Positions 25,628 through 34,044 of a stretch of 41,072 nucleotides of DNA are shown here, piece by piece (within the stretch, counting starts at the first letter, position 1; each line of letters begins with the position of its first letter). The position numbers were made by a program, and so were the translations under genes. The notes under the pieces were generated by a model. That model saw nothing but the letters and a program-made list of their open reading frames with translations, ran no database searches and was not told the origin of the DNA. The stretch is from Candidatus Zhuqueibacterota bacterium (lineage in GTDB: Bacteria > Zhuqueibacterota > Zhuqueibacteria > Residuimicrobiales > Residuimicrobiaceae). Where the stretch lies: positions 1 to 41,072 of the forward strand of contig CAUJEL010000158.1 in the NCBI GenBank assembly GCA_963169875.1, written 5' to 3'.

Positions 25628-25652
25628 GCCAGGATTGGGGGGGGGTGCTGGC
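25628..25652 (-). terminator. Weak terminator-like hairpin after copA, containing a nine-G run
   Basis: On the minus strand GCCAG and CTGGC pair around a 15-base loop that contains nine C (plus-strand G run 25637-25645), and the stem is followed by CATTTTT. It lies 25 bases past the copA stop. The stem is short, so the call is tentative. Confidence 0.35.
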
Positions 25653-25676
25653 GGAGCAGGGGAAAAAGATATAATA

Positions 25677-27932
25677 CTATAATACGTAGTTGACCGCCGC
25701 TGCAGCGGCCTGCCTTCGCAACCGCAGCGAGTTGCTGAGAACGGATACGGAACTGAAGGACATGGCCAGGGCCGCGACCATGGGATCGAGATAACCGAGT
25801 GCGGCGAGGGGTATCCCCAGCGTGTTATAGATAAAAGCCCAAAACAGATTCTGCTTGATGGTGGCGATGGTGCGCCTGGAGAGCTCGATGGCGCTGACCA
25901 CATGCAGCAGATCGCCATGCACCAGGGTGATGGCGGCTGATTCGATGGCCACGTCTGTGCCAGTGCCGATGGCGATGCCGACGTCCGCCTGCGCCAGCGC
26001 GGGCGCATCGTTGATGCCGTCGCCCACCATGGCCACGAGATGCCCTTCTGCCTGTTCCTTTTTGATCGCATCCGCTTTGCCATCGGGCAAAACACCGGCC
26101 ACATAACCATCCACGCCCGCCTGCCTGGCTATGGCCGCGGCGGTGCGTTCATGGTCGCCTGTGAGCATGAGGACGCGCAATCCCCTGGCGCGGAGGGCGG
26201 CAACAGCCGCTTTTGAGGATGGCTTCAAGGGATCGGAAATGGCCACGAGACCGATCGCCCGGCCGTCTGCAGCGGCGTAAATGACGCTTTTGCCCTGTTC
26301 CGACCACTGCAGGGCTTGCGTTTCCCACAGACTGATCTCGATATTCTCAGCTTCCAGGAAGGATTGGCTGCCGATGACCATATCATGCCCATCGACCCGG
26401 CCTTTGACGCCGCCGCCGGTGATGGTGGTGAATGCATCCACGGTTAGCGATGAAAGGTTTTTCTCGCGGGCATACTGAACCAGCGCCTTGGCCAGAGGAT
26501 GTTCGGATTTTTCCTCCAGGCTGGAGATCCAGCGCAGACTCTCCATCTCATCGGCTTCTGTAAAAGCGATGTCGGTCACCTGCGGTTTCCCACTGGTCAA
26601 TGTCCCGGTTTTGTCCAGCACGATGGTATCGAGTTTATGCACCAGTTCGAGGCTTTCCCCATTTTTTATGAGGATGCCGCGGGAGGCTCCGACGCCGGTG
26701 CCCACCATGATGGCGGCGGGCGTGGCCAGTCCCAGCGCACAGGGGCAGGCGATGATCAAGACCGCCACAAAATGTATCAACGCCTTGTCGAATCCGGCCA
26801 TGCCGCCGAGCCACATCCATCCCAGGAAGGTGACCATTGCAATGGCGACAACGGCCGGCACAAATACGGCGGCGATGCGATCCGCCAGACGCTGCATGGG
26901 TGCTTTGGACCCTTGCGCCTCCTCAACCATGCGGACAATTTTTGCGAGCATGCTGTCGCTGCCGGTTGCGGTCACCCGCATCTCAAAATACCCGGCGAGA
27001 TTGATGGTGCCGCCAATGACCGCATCGCCCCTCTTTTTATCCACCGGCATGCTTTCGCCGGTGAGCATGGACTCATCCACACTCGATGAACCGGTCGTCA
27101 AGATTCCGTCGGCAGCGACGCGTTCGCCCGGCCGTACCAGCAAGATATCGCCGCCAGTCACCTGTGCCAACGGTATCTCGATTTCCATTTCTCCGCGGCG
27201 CACGCGTGCGCTGGCGGGCTGCAGCTGCAGGAGGGCGCGGATCTCCGCGCCGGTTTTTTTTCTGGCGCGGTGTTCCAGCCAGCGCCCCATCAAGACCAGC
27301 GTGATGATGACCGCCGCTGAATCGAAATAGACATGGGGTGGCGCTGAACTTTTCGCCAGCCAATCAGGGAACAAGGCCGCCAGGGTGCTGTAGCCATAGG
27401 CCGCGCCGGTGCCGATGGCGACCAGCGAGTTCATGTCGGCGGTGCGTTGTTTGAGGTTTTTCCAAAAGATTTGCATGAACCTTTTGCCGGGAATGAACAT
27501 GACCGGCGTGGTGAGGATCAGGAGAATTTTGTGTGTCGTTTCCGCCGCAAAGGGCCAGACATGGTGAAAAAAGCGGAATTCCATGCCCATGCTGATGACA
27601 AAGATGAAAAAGCTGAAAAATGCGGCGGTGCGCAGATCTGTGCGCAAAGTGACGTCCGACGCATCCTGCGGTTCGCCTGGCGCTGCTGCATTTGCTGTAA
27701 CCTCAGCGGTGCGCAAATGGTAGCCGCTATCCTCAATGGCTTGGGCCACTGTCTCCAGCGGGACATCTTCACTCAGCGAGAATGTGGCCTTTTCGGTCGC
27801 AATATTGACCGCCACATTGGCCACGCCGGGTATTTTATTAAGGGTTTTTTCTACCCGAGCCACACAACTGGCGCAGGTCATGCCTTCGACGGTGAGTGAA
27901 AGTAATTTTGATTTTTCAGCACTTTTTATCAT
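25677..27932 (-). CDS. copA: Copper-exporting P-type ATPase
   Basis: 751-aa P1B-1 ATPase that pumps Cu(I) out of the cytosol. One N-terminal heavy-metal domain has C20-A-S-C23 (GMTCASC). The actuator TGES motif, the ion-site C396-P-C398 in [11 protein letters not shown], the phosphorylated Asp D440 in DKTGTLT, the SEHPLAKA motif and the hinge [10 protein letters not shown] are all intact. Membrane helices 7-8 carry YNTLGIPLA and [15 protein letters not shown], the Cu(I)-type residues. The ATG at 27932 begins 4 bases after copZ, so translation is probably coupled; the ORF extends to 27986 but would overlap copZ. Confidence 0.95.
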   Translation of the reverse strand: MIKSAEKSKLLSLTVEGMTCASCVARVEKTLNKIPGVANVAVNIATEKATFSLSEDVPLETVAQAIEDSGYHLRTAEVTANAAAPGEPQDASDVTLRTDLRTAAFFSFFIFVISMGMEFRFFHHVWPFAAETTHKILLILTTPVMFIPGKRFMQIFWKNLKQRTADMNSLVAIGTGAAYGYSTLAALFPDWLAKSSAPPHVYFDSAAVIITLVLMGRWLEHRARKKTGAEIRALLQLQPASARVRRGEMEIEIPLAQVTGGDILLVRPGERVAADGILTTGSSSVDESMLTGESMPVDKKRGDAVIGGTINLAGYFEMRVTATGSDSMLAKIVRMVEEAQGSKAPMQRLADRIAAVFVPAVVAIAMVTFLGWMWLGGMAGFDKALIHFVAVLIIACPCALGLATPAAIMVGTGVGASRGILIKNGESLELVHKLDTIVLDKTGTLTSGKPQVTDIAFTEADEMESLRWISSLEEKSEHPLAKALVQYAREKNLSSLTVDAFTTITGGGVKGRVDGHDMVIGSQSFLEAENIEISLWETQALQWSEQGKSVIYAAADGRAIGLVAISDPLKPSSKAAVAALRARGLRVLMLTGDHERTAAAIARQAGVDGYVAGVLPDGKADAIKKEQAEGHLVAMVGDGINDAPALAQADVGIAIGTGTDVAIESAAITLVHGDLLHVVSAIELSRRTIATIKQNLFWAFIYNTLGIPLAALGYLDPMVAALAMSFSSVSVLSNSLRLRRQAAAAAVNYVL

Positions 27933-27936
27933 AACT

Positions 27937-28134
27937 TTACGCCACGCTGTATCCAGCCTCTTCAATGGCGGCGACAATCTGTTCATGGCTTACTTTTGAT
28001 TCATCATATTCGACCTCGGCAGAACCAACATTCACGTTGACGCTGTTGAGATTTATTTGGCTCAATGCCTTGTTGACAGCCATGACGCAATGGTGGCAGG
28101 ACATGCCATCTATTTTGAATGACTCTTTTTTCAT
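27937..28134 (-). CDS. copZ: Copper chaperone / heavy-metal-associated protein
   Basis: 65-aa HMA-domain protein with the metal site M11-S-C13-H-H-C16 and a compact ferredoxin-like fold ([19 protein letters not shown], then [14 protein letters not shown], and [13 protein letters not shown]). It hands Cu(I) to CopA. AGGAG before ATG 28134 sets the start; an ORF extension to 28182 runs through the promoter palindrome and is rejected. It is the first gene of the copZA unit. Confidence 0.9.
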   Translation of the reverse strand: MKKESFKIDGMSCHHCVMAVNKALSQINLNSVNVNVGSAEVEYDESKVSHEQIVAAIEEAGYSVA

Positions 28135-28162
28135 CGTCGACTCCTCATGGAATGATTTTGTG

Positions 28163-28193
28163 ACCTCGCGAAGGTTACGCACCTTCGCAAGGT
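28163..28193 (-). repeat. Palindromic repeat copy 1, at the copZA promoter
   Basis: ACCTCGCGAAGGT (28163-28175) and ACCTTCGCAAGGT (28181-28193) form a 13-bp inverted repeat with one mismatch and a 5-base centre; each arm is itself nearly palindromic. It sits just downstream of the -10 and 29-59 bases before the copZ ATG, an operator-like position. A 13-base stretch of it (28183-28195, CTTCGCAAGGTTA) recurs exactly at 31109-31121. Confidence 0.85.
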
Positions 28194-28220
28194 TATATTA
28201 ATTAACAAATATTTTTGCAA
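28192..28220 (-). promoter_or_regulatory. Candidate copZA promoter
   Basis: On the minus strand TTGCAA (28215-28220) and TATAAC (28192-28197) are 17 bases apart. The -10 overlaps the edge of the palindromic repeat, so a protein binding there could block or modulate initiation. Such placement is common for metal-responsive repressor or MerR-type sites, but no regulator gene is in the window. Confidence 0.6.
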
Positions 28221-28229
28221 TTTATTCAC

Positions 28230-28260
28230 AAAAAATCCCGGAGTGGGGTTTACTCCGGGA
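28230..28260 (-). terminator. Rho-independent terminator of sppA
   Basis: TCCCGGAGT (28236-28244) pairs perfectly with ACTCCGGGA (28252-28260) around a 7-base loop. On the minus strand a run of six T follows the hairpin. It lies 36 bases past the sppA stop and upstream of the copZ promoter, so sppA and copZA are separate transcripts. Confidence 0.93.
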
Positions 28261-28295
28261 TTCTTAAAAAGATGCACAATGTCCAAACGATGAAG

Positions 28296-30188
28296 TTATT
28301 TGATCAGGGGCAAGGCCGGCAGGGCGGTGAGCACTTTTTCATGTTCGGACAAATAGTTCAGGAAAAGGAGATAGACCAGTTGTTGTTTAACCGTTTCCGG
28401 CAAGAGCGTCCAGGCCGGCCACGCGGCGGTGAGGCTTTTCGCGTCCAATGCCATTGTCGCATTTTCTGCAACCTTGAACTGGTCGAAGAGTTTCATGAAA
28501 GCGTCCCAGGGGTCTTCGGGTTGCGGATAGAAGCGCAGGCGCACTTTTTGTCCCTCCGGGATGCCGATGCGGCGTTTGGCCATATCCAGGGCCGTCTGGA
28601 AACCGCCCAGGGTGTCGGCCAGGCCGTTTTTTACGGCCGCTTCGCCGCTCCAGACGCGGCCTTTGGCCAGCTCCCGGGTCTGGGGGAAAGTCTTGCCGCG
28701 GCTTTGGGCGACGCGTTCGACAAAACGCTGATAGATGTTTGCGGAGAGGCGGAAAAATTGTCGCTTATCCTGCTCTGTGAAGGGCATCAGCGGATTGAGA
28801 AAGAGCGCAGAGGGTGACGTGGCAATGGTGTCGGTGCTGGCTGATAATTTGCTCAGTGATTGACTGAAATTGGGGATCGCCGAGATCACGCCGATGGAGC
28901 CGGTGACGGTCTGGGCATGTGTGATGATGGTATCGCACGCCATGGCCATGTAGTAGCCGCCGGAGGCCGCCACATCGCTCAGGGAAGCATAGACCGGTTT
29001 GAGTTGTTTCGTTCTTTCTATCTCTTCCCAAATTTCATCAGCCGCCATGACCGAGCCGCCCGGACTGTCGATGCGCAGGATGACGGCTTTTATGCGTTTG
29101 TCATCGCGCGCCTGTTGCAGATAGCGCGCAAAGGTTCGCGAAGCAATATAGGATTCGGAAAAAGCCGGCATGGCCTCCTCATCGCCGGGCAGCATCATGC
29201 CGGAGCCGAAGATGACGGCGATCTGCTTGTCGCGGGCGATGGTTTCCTTGGCGGGCTGTTTATCGTAGCCCTGGATGTAGGTGTTGATCGCAATCATGGT
29301 ATTCTTGTGTTTGCTGCTGTCGCCGCCGTTCGTCAGATGCAGCAAGTGATCTCGCACGTACGATTCTGGGCGGATGGCATCGATAAAATTCAACGCCAGC
29401 AGGGTATCCGCGGTATAAACACCCCGTTTGAGGGCGGCATCTGCGTGCCGCACATCCAGCTTGCGATCGGCGCAGATGGTTTGCAAATAAGCCTGGTAGC
29501 GGGCGCTCAACAACGCCTGGTAGGACTGCCGTGCGAAAGGGCTGAAGCCGGTGCGACTATAGGATTCAGCGGCGGATTTGTATTCTTCGAATTGTTGTAC
29601 ATGGAATCTAATGCCGATTTTTTCCAGCGACTCTTTCCAAAAGATATCCTGGATGGCGAATCCATTCAATTCCATCATGCCCTCTGTTGGCATAAAGATC
29701 GAATCCGCGACGGAGGCAAAATAGTAATCCAGTTCACCGCCCAAATCCAGGTAAGCATGGATGAATTTTCCGGAGGATTTAAAATCTCGCAGAGCTTCCC
29801 GCAGCTCGCTGGCTTTCGCCATGCCGCACTTGAAATCACCGGACCGGTAAAAGAGCCCGAGAATGCGGTCGTCTTCTTTGGCGTGACCAATGGCTGTGAG
29901 CAGGTCGAGGAAGGAGGTTGCGTGACCGCTCTCACTGCTCAGTAGCGCCAGTGGCGCAGTTCGTGCATACTCTTCGATGTAGCCGCGCACATGGAGCTGC
30001 AGAACGGTATTGGATTTTATGCTGACCGGTTTGCTCTCAAACGAACCTCTCAGCAACGCAATAAATCCGACAGCCATGAATATAAAACCGAAAATGAGAA
30101 CGCCAAAAACGATGAGCAATACGATCCACCAGCGGTTTTTTGGACGGGGCGTTGCCGGTGTAGCAGAGGGGTTTGGAACTTGATCCAT
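28296..30188 (-). CDS. sppA: Signal peptide peptidase SppA, 67K type
   Basis: 630-aa membrane-bound serine protease that degrades cleaved signal peptides. One N-terminal membrane helix (about 20-46). Two S49 domains are in tandem, as in the long (E. coli-type) enzyme. The catalytic pair is present: K204 in EEYKSAAE, from the first domain, and S409 in DVAASGGYYMA, from the second, the same number as in E. coli. AVILRIDSPGGS and VTGSIGVISAIPNF are other family marks. AGGAG precedes the ATG. plsC is 44 bases upstream on the same strand, and the sppA transcript ends at the strong hairpin 28230-28260. Confidence 0.95.
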   Translation of the reverse strand: MDQVPNPSATPATPRPKNRWWIVLLIVFGVLIFGFIFMAVGFIALLRGSFESKPVSIKSNTVLQLHVRGYIEEYARTAPLALLSSESGHATSFLDLLTAIGHAKEDDRILGLFYRSGDFKCGMAKASELREALRDFKSSGKFIHAYLDLGGELDYYFASVADSIFMPTEGMMELNGFAIQDIFWKESLEKIGIRFHVQQFEEYKSAAESYSRTGFSPFARQSYQALLSARYQAYLQTICADRKLDVRHADAALKRGVYTADTLLALNFIDAIRPESYVRDHLLHLTNGGDSSKHKNTMIAINTYIQGYDKQPAKETIARDKQIAVIFGSGMMLPGDEEAMPAFSESYIASRTFARYLQQARDDKRIKAVILRIDSPGGSVMAADEIWEEIERTKQLKPVYASLSDVAASGGYYMAMACDTIITHAQTVTGSIGVISAIPNFSQSLSKLSASTDTIATSPSALFLNPLMPFTEQDKRQFFRLSANIYQRFVERVAQSRGKTFPQTRELAKGRVWSGEAAVKNGLADTLGGFQTALDMAKRRIGIPEGQKVRLRFYPQPEDPWDAFMKLFDQFKVAENATMALDAKSLTAAWPAWTLLPETVKQQLVYLLFLNYLSEHEKVLTALPALPLIK

Positions 30189-30232
30189 TTTTATCTCCTG
30201 CGGTCAAACCGTAAACAAAGAAATGCGTCTTG

Positions 30233-31018
30233 TTAGTTGGTCTCCTGGGCGGCCTGGTATAATCCATCCACCGCCTCGATGGGTTGACCACGCCAATTGG
30301 CGATCTGTTCCATGATGGTTTGGCGGGTTCTTTCTCGTAACAGGCCTACATCCTTCGAAGTCATTCCCGTGGTTTCGATGGGGGGAAATATGTGCATACG
30401 CACTTTTTGCGGTGGTCCAAAAATCCACGAATTTTTCGGCAGGCAAGCTCTGGCGCCTTCTATGGCCATGGGGAGAACCGGCAGTTGTGTTTTGATGGCG
30501 AGGTGGAAAGCGCCGTCATTGAAAGCATGAACCTTATCATCCTGCGCACGGGTTCCCTCGGGGAAAAAGAATACGGAGCATTTGTTATCGAGAACCTTCC
30601 TGGCTGCCAGGAGCGCCTGGACGCCACTGCGTTTGCTGCTGCGATCCAAAGGAATGTCGCCTGCAATTCGCATCATCCAGCCCAGAACGGGTGTTTTCAT
30701 CAGGGCTTCTTTGGCCACCCATTTGCATTCCAGGGGCATGCGCGCCAGGAAAGGAATATCCAGAACCGACTGATGGTTAGCGACCACCACATAAGGACGC
30801 CGTGGCTCGGATATTTTCTCACCGGTGATACTCAGATTCCAGGCTGGATTCAATTTTTCGATGGGCAGGGAAAGCCAGCGAAAAAAACGGCCGGTCCGGT
30901 AGTGGGCGGGGTCGCGATCAAACAAACGCACCAGTAACACCAGAGGCAACCACAGGATGATAGCCAGTACAAAAAATCCCCAGATCAGGGCAGATTTCAC
31001 TGCGTTGACGAGTTCCAC
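30233..31018 (-). CDS. plsC: 1-acyl-sn-glycerol-3-phosphate acyltransferase
   Basis: 261 aa. PlsC acylates lysophosphatidic acid to phosphatidic acid at the inner membrane. The HX4D site is N-H82-Q-S-V-L-D87, the substrate motif is FFPEGTRAQDD, and a membrane helix lies at about residues 10-32. The start is GTG at 31018, with AAGGA seven bases upstream. sppA follows after 44 bases on the same strand. Upstream is a 250-base space shared with the divergent CsgG-like gene. Confidence 0.92.
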   Translation of the reverse strand: MELVNAVKSALIWGFFVLAIILWLPLVLLVRLFDRDPAHYRTGRFFRWLSLPIEKLNPAWNLSITGEKISEPRRPYVVVANHQSVLDIPFLARMPLECKWVAKEALMKTPVLGWMMRIAGDIPLDRSSKRSGVQALLAARKVLDNKCSVFFFPEGTRAQDDKVHAFNDGAFHLAIKTQLPVLPMAIEGARACLPKNSWIFGPPQKVRMHIFPPIETTGMTSKDVGLLRERTRQTIMEQIANWRGQPIEAVDGLYQAAQETN

Positions 31019-31068
31019 GTGATGATCCTTTGCCGTTGTTAATTTTATTTATCATTAACCCAAGTTGA

Positions 31069-31131
31069 GCGATTGCTGCACCAAGGCAACCTTGCGCAGG
31101 CTGGGAAACTTCGCAAGGTTAAGGCAATCGC
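31069..31131. repeat. Palindromic repeat copy 2, inside a larger nested palindrome
   Basis: Inner arms AACCTTGCG (31088-31096) and CGCAAGGTT (31112-31120) are perfect over 9 bp. Outer arms GCGATTGC (31069-31076) and GCAATCGC (31124-31131) are perfect over 8 bp. The inner part aligns with the copZ-promoter repeat read on the other strand (AACCTTGCGnAGG...CTTCGCnAGGT). It lies between plsC and the CsgG-like gene, about 70 bases before the latter's promoter. Confidence 0.8.
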
Positions 31132-31199
31132 ACACTTTAGCTATAAAATACTTTCTTTTTGGAACATTTGCAAGCGGCAAAAAATTGCTGAAAAAAACA

Positions 31200-31228
31200 T
31201 TGACTTTTAAGGCGTGGTATGATATTTT
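31200..31228 (+). promoter_or_regulatory. Candidate promoter for the CsgG-TPR-SH3 gene
   Basis: TTGACT (31200-31205) and TATTTT (31223-31228) are 17 bases apart, giving a leader of about 35 bases before the ATG at 31269. This is the best -35 match seen in the window. Confidence 0.65.
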
Positions 31229-31268
31229 AAACTTTCGATTATTTGCTGATATTCATGGAGGTTCCAAA

Positions 31269-32711
31269 ATGATTGCTATGAAAAGTTGTTTGATAATGGT
31301 CATGTTTTTTTCAATCTTTATGTTTTTGGGGATACCTGCACATAACCTTCAGGCTCAGGATCTCAAGTGTTTCATATTGACCCCGCCGGATCAGGTTCTG
31401 GAAGGCATTCAGAAAATCGCCATCGCCGACTTTGTGGTGACATCAACCTATGATGAACAGGCCAAGCCGGGCGGCAGCAAGAATATTGACAAGATTCTTA
31501 ACACCATCGAAAAAGTCTCCAGTGACAAAGCGAGAAAAGACGCACCCCAGCCCTTTCCAGACGCCGGGAAGAAACTGGCGGACCTGATGATTTCCAAGCT
31601 GATGGAAGAGGACCGCGGCGTCAGGGATGTTGGCTCCGGATTTCTCGGTCTGAAGAGAAAAGAAGGCCGGTTTTTCCAGCAAGGGGCGCGGACCAATGTC
31701 TTTGTCGTGGTCGAGCGGGAACGGCTCGATCAAGTGTTGAAAGAGATGGAATTGGGACAGACCGGATTGATCGATGAGAGTCAGGCCAGCGAGGTTGGCA
31801 AGCTCCTGGGCGTGGATGCCATCATCACCGGACAGGTGAACGCGGCGTGCAAGGATTCCTGGAGCAAGGAGACGCGGACGCGGAAAAAAAACAAGGTTGA
31901 AGAGAAATACGAAGTTTGGTGTAACAGCCGCACCGCCACCGCCAGCGCCACGATTCGCATCGTCAATGTCGAGACCGGCCAGTTGATCGGCACGCGCGAA
32001 GCCAGCAACAAACAAAACCTGAAAAAATGCGAAGGGGATTATGGCAGTGATTTGCCGCCTGCAGATCAGACGGTCGAACTTTGCTTGCAGAGTATGGCCG
32101 AGGATCTGGTCAATTATTTCATGCCCAAATTCAAGCAGCAAAAATTTGAATTTGCCAAGGTGGAGACCAGAGAGTTCAAACGCCAGGCTGATCTGGCCAA
32201 GAAAAACATTGAAGTCTATGACCTGAACAGCGCTTTCGTCCAGTTTAGCGCCATGCTGGATCAGGATCCTTACAACCATGCCGCTTTGTACAACCTTGGC
32301 ATGCTGCATGAGGTGGTGGGCAATTACAAACAGGCGGTGGAAAAATACAATATGGCCGCGCAGCTGGTGAGCAAAGAGGATAAATACCGCAAGGCCGTGC
32401 AACGCGTTGCCAAACAGGAACGGTTCTGGGAACAGCTGCGCGCCCTGGGAATTGAATTGAACGAGTACAGCTTTTCCGCCACTGAGGAAGAAAAAGCAGC
32501 CGCTGTCATCCCGCGCATTCAAATCGCAGGTTCCGGATCGGACCGTGTGGAGGTTTACGAGGCGCCCGCCGATGACAGCAAAGTGATGCTGAAGGTGCCC
32601 GGCGGCATCGAACTGGAGACCGTCGCTGAAGAAGAGGACTATTATAAGGTGAAACTGCTCGACGGCCGTCAGGGCTATGTTTCCAAAGAGCAGGCCAAGC
32701 AGCTAAAATAG
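31269..32711 (+). CDS. Exported CsgG-like protein with TPR and SH3 domains
   Basis: 480 aa. A signal peptide (about 1-29, ending LQA-Q) has no lipobox, unlike E. coli CsgG, which is a lipoprotein. The next ~260 residues follow the CsgG-like plan (QKIAIADFV, KLADLMISKLM, FVVVERERLDQVLKEMELGQTGLIDE, GKLLGVDAIITGQV), used in curli secretion and in other envelope proteins. A TPR repeat is at about 338-370 (AALYNLGMLHEVVGNYKQAVEKYNMAAQL) and an SH3-like domain at 425-480. GGAGG sets ATG 31269; the longer frame to 31065 would run through the repeat and promoter. The role is unknown: an envelope scaffold or assembly factor is plausible. Confidence 0.82.
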   Translation: MIAMKSCLIMVMFFSIFMFLGIPAHNLQAQDLKCFILTPPDQVLEGIQKIAIADFVVTSTYDEQAKPGGSKNIDKILNTIEKVSSDKARKDAPQPFPDAGKKLADLMISKLMEEDRGVRDVGSGFLGLKRKEGRFFQQGARTNVFVVVERERLDQVLKEMELGQTGLIDESQASEVGKLLGVDAIITGQVNAACKDSWSKETRTRKKNKVEEKYEVWCNSRTATASATIRIVNVETGQLIGTREASNKQNLKKCEGDYGSDLPPADQTVELCLQSMAEDLVNYFMPKFKQQKFEFAKVETREFKRQADLAKKNIEVYDLNSAFVQFSAMLDQDPYNHAALYNLGMLHEVVGNYKQAVEKYNMAAQLVSKEDKYRKAVQRVAKQERFWEQLRALGIELNEYSFSATEEEKAAAVIPRIQIAGSGSDRVEVYEAPADDSKVMLKVPGGIELETVAEEEDYYKVKLLDGRQGYVSKEQAKQLK

Positions 32712-32914
32712 GATGCTGCATTCGTTGAAACGTCTGCCTGCGTCAGGAATCACATCTGATTAAGACCATGATTTGAACCCAATGATGTCCTGGTTTGTCG
32801 CGATCAAACCCGTGCTGTCTGCGACAGGTTATGGCAGTGCGATAAAAGGGACCTGTTCGCACCCTGCAGCGGCAATCAAAAAAGTATCAGGAGCCTGTTT
32901 TTTACGGATAGAGC
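32712..32914. other. Short non-coding interval before the dehydrogenase gene
   Basis: No gene, promoter of good quality or convincing terminator was seen. A 4-bp CAGG/CCTG hairpin followed by six T at 32890-32906 is too weak to call. Confidence 0.4.
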
Positions 32915-33901
32915 ATGACACCAGGCAAAACACGACAAAAGCAAAAATCCATCGTGGTCATCGACGGATATACTCTTAATCCCGGTGATCTGGATTGGTC
33001 GCCGCTGACCCGTCTGGGTGCGTGCACGGTGTACGATCGCACGGAAGCGGATCAAGTCATCGCACGCGCGGCCGAGGCGGATATCATCATCACCAACAAG
33101 GTGATGTTCAGTCGCGCGCATTTCGAACAGCTCCCCGGGCTGCGCTATCTGGGGGTGACGGCCACAGGATATGATATCGTTGATGTGGAAGCCGCGAAGA
33201 AGTTCAACATCGTGGTGACCAATGTGCCGGCCTACAGCACCTTGTCGGTGGCGCAGCTGACAATGGCGTTGCTGCTGGAGATTACCCATCAGGTGGGTGC
33301 CCACAGCACCGGGGTTCGCCAGGGCAAGTGGAGTCATGTAAAGGATTTCTGCTACTGGGAGTATCCGCTCATCGAATTGCAGGATCGGACACTTGGCATC
33401 ATTGGTTTTGGCCGGATCGGCAGGGCCGTTGCGAAAATCGCCATGGCTCTGGGCATGAATGTCCTGGTTTATGATGCGAATCCACCCGCCAACACACGGG
33501 ACGTCATCGTTTGTTCCACCGTGGACGAGATTTTTGCGCAGAGCGATGTAGTGACCCTGCATTGTCCGTTGACACCACAGACGCATCATCTGGTCAACGC
33601 GGCGCGTCTGGCCCTGATGCAGCCGCACGCCATTTTGCTCAACACCAGCCGCGGGCCGCTGGTTGATGAACAGGCTCTGGCGCAGGCCCTTCACACCGGA
33701 AGAATAGCGGCAGCGGGTCTTGATGTCCTCAGCCAGGAACCACCGTCACCAGAGCATCCGCTTCTTGCAGCGCCCAACTGTATCATCACTCCGCATTTTG
33801 CCTGGGCGACGCGCGCGGCGCGGCAACGGCTTCTGGAAGTCGCCGCCGACAATGTCGCCGCGTTTCTTGCCGGGCAGCCGCGCAATGTGGTGCAGGCGTG
33901 A
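32915..33901 (+). CDS. D-2-hydroxyacid dehydrogenase, probably hydroxypyruvate reductase
   Basis: 328 aa, NAD(P)-dependent. The opening VVIDGYTLNPGDLDW is typical of glycerate dehydrogenase (hydroxypyruvate reductase) sequences. The nucleotide site is G164-F-G-R-I-G169. The catalytic residues are R246 (NTSRGPLVD), E275 (DVLSQEP) and H294 (TPHFAW). The reaction would be hydroxypyruvate + NADH to D-glycerate. A glycerate kinase gene 2.4 kb downstream fits that pathway. No clear ribosome-binding site is visible; the N-terminal nine residues are non-conserved. It ends 143 bases before a convergent gene. Confidence 0.88.
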   Translation: MTPGKTRQKQKSIVVIDGYTLNPGDLDWSPLTRLGACTVYDRTEADQVIARAAEADIIITNKVMFSRAHFEQLPGLRYLGVTATGYDIVDVEAAKKFNIVVTNVPAYSTLSVAQLTMALLLEITHQVGAHSTGVRQGKWSHVKDFCYWEYPLIELQDRTLGIIGFGRIGRAVAKIAMALGMNVLVYDANPPANTRDVIVCSTVDEIFAQSDVVTLHCPLTPQTHHLVNAARLALMQPHAILLNTSRGPLVDEQALAQALHTGRIAAAGLDVLSQEPPSPEHPLLAAPNCIITPHFAWATRAARQRLLEVAADNVAAFLAGQPRNVVQA

Positions 33902-33911
33902 TTGAGCTCAT

Positions 33912-33977
33912 GAGGCGCAAATATCGATTCGTGCGCCTCGTGGTTTGGCTTGATTCAAGCGAGCCATATGCCAAACC
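33912..33977. terminator. Double hairpin between convergent genes
   Basis: GAGGCGCA (33912-33919) pairs with TGCGCCTC (33932-33939). GGTTTGGC (33942-33949) pairs with GCCAAACC (33970-33977), with an inner CTTG/CAAG. Both are perfect 8-bp stems, back to back, just past the dehydrogenase stop. No long T run follows, so they could be atypical terminators or the structured part of a small RNA. Confidence 0.55.
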
Positions 33978-34044
33978 TTTGTAACGCTCATTTATGCCGC
34001 TGTCTTCGTCCCCCCATGCATTTGTGCGATTCCCGATCCTCTTC

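Noticed and set aside
28135-28182. Longer copZ reading frame starting at 28182
   Set aside because: It would translate the palindrome and leader, whereas AGGAG before the ATG at 28134 gives a normal-length chaperone.
28860-29945. 361-codon plus-strand open frame opposite sppA
   Set aside because: sppA has its catalytic Lys and Ser in frame throughout, and the opposite frame is compositionally a shadow.
31065-31268. Longer CsgG-like reading frame starting at 31065
   Set aside because: It would cover the nested palindrome and promoter and would bury the signal peptide; GGAGG marks the start at 31269.
31443-32522. 359-codon minus-strand open frame opposite the CsgG-like gene
   Set aside because: The plus strand carries signal peptide, CsgG, TPR and SH3 features in one frame. 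The reverse frame has no start signal or family match.
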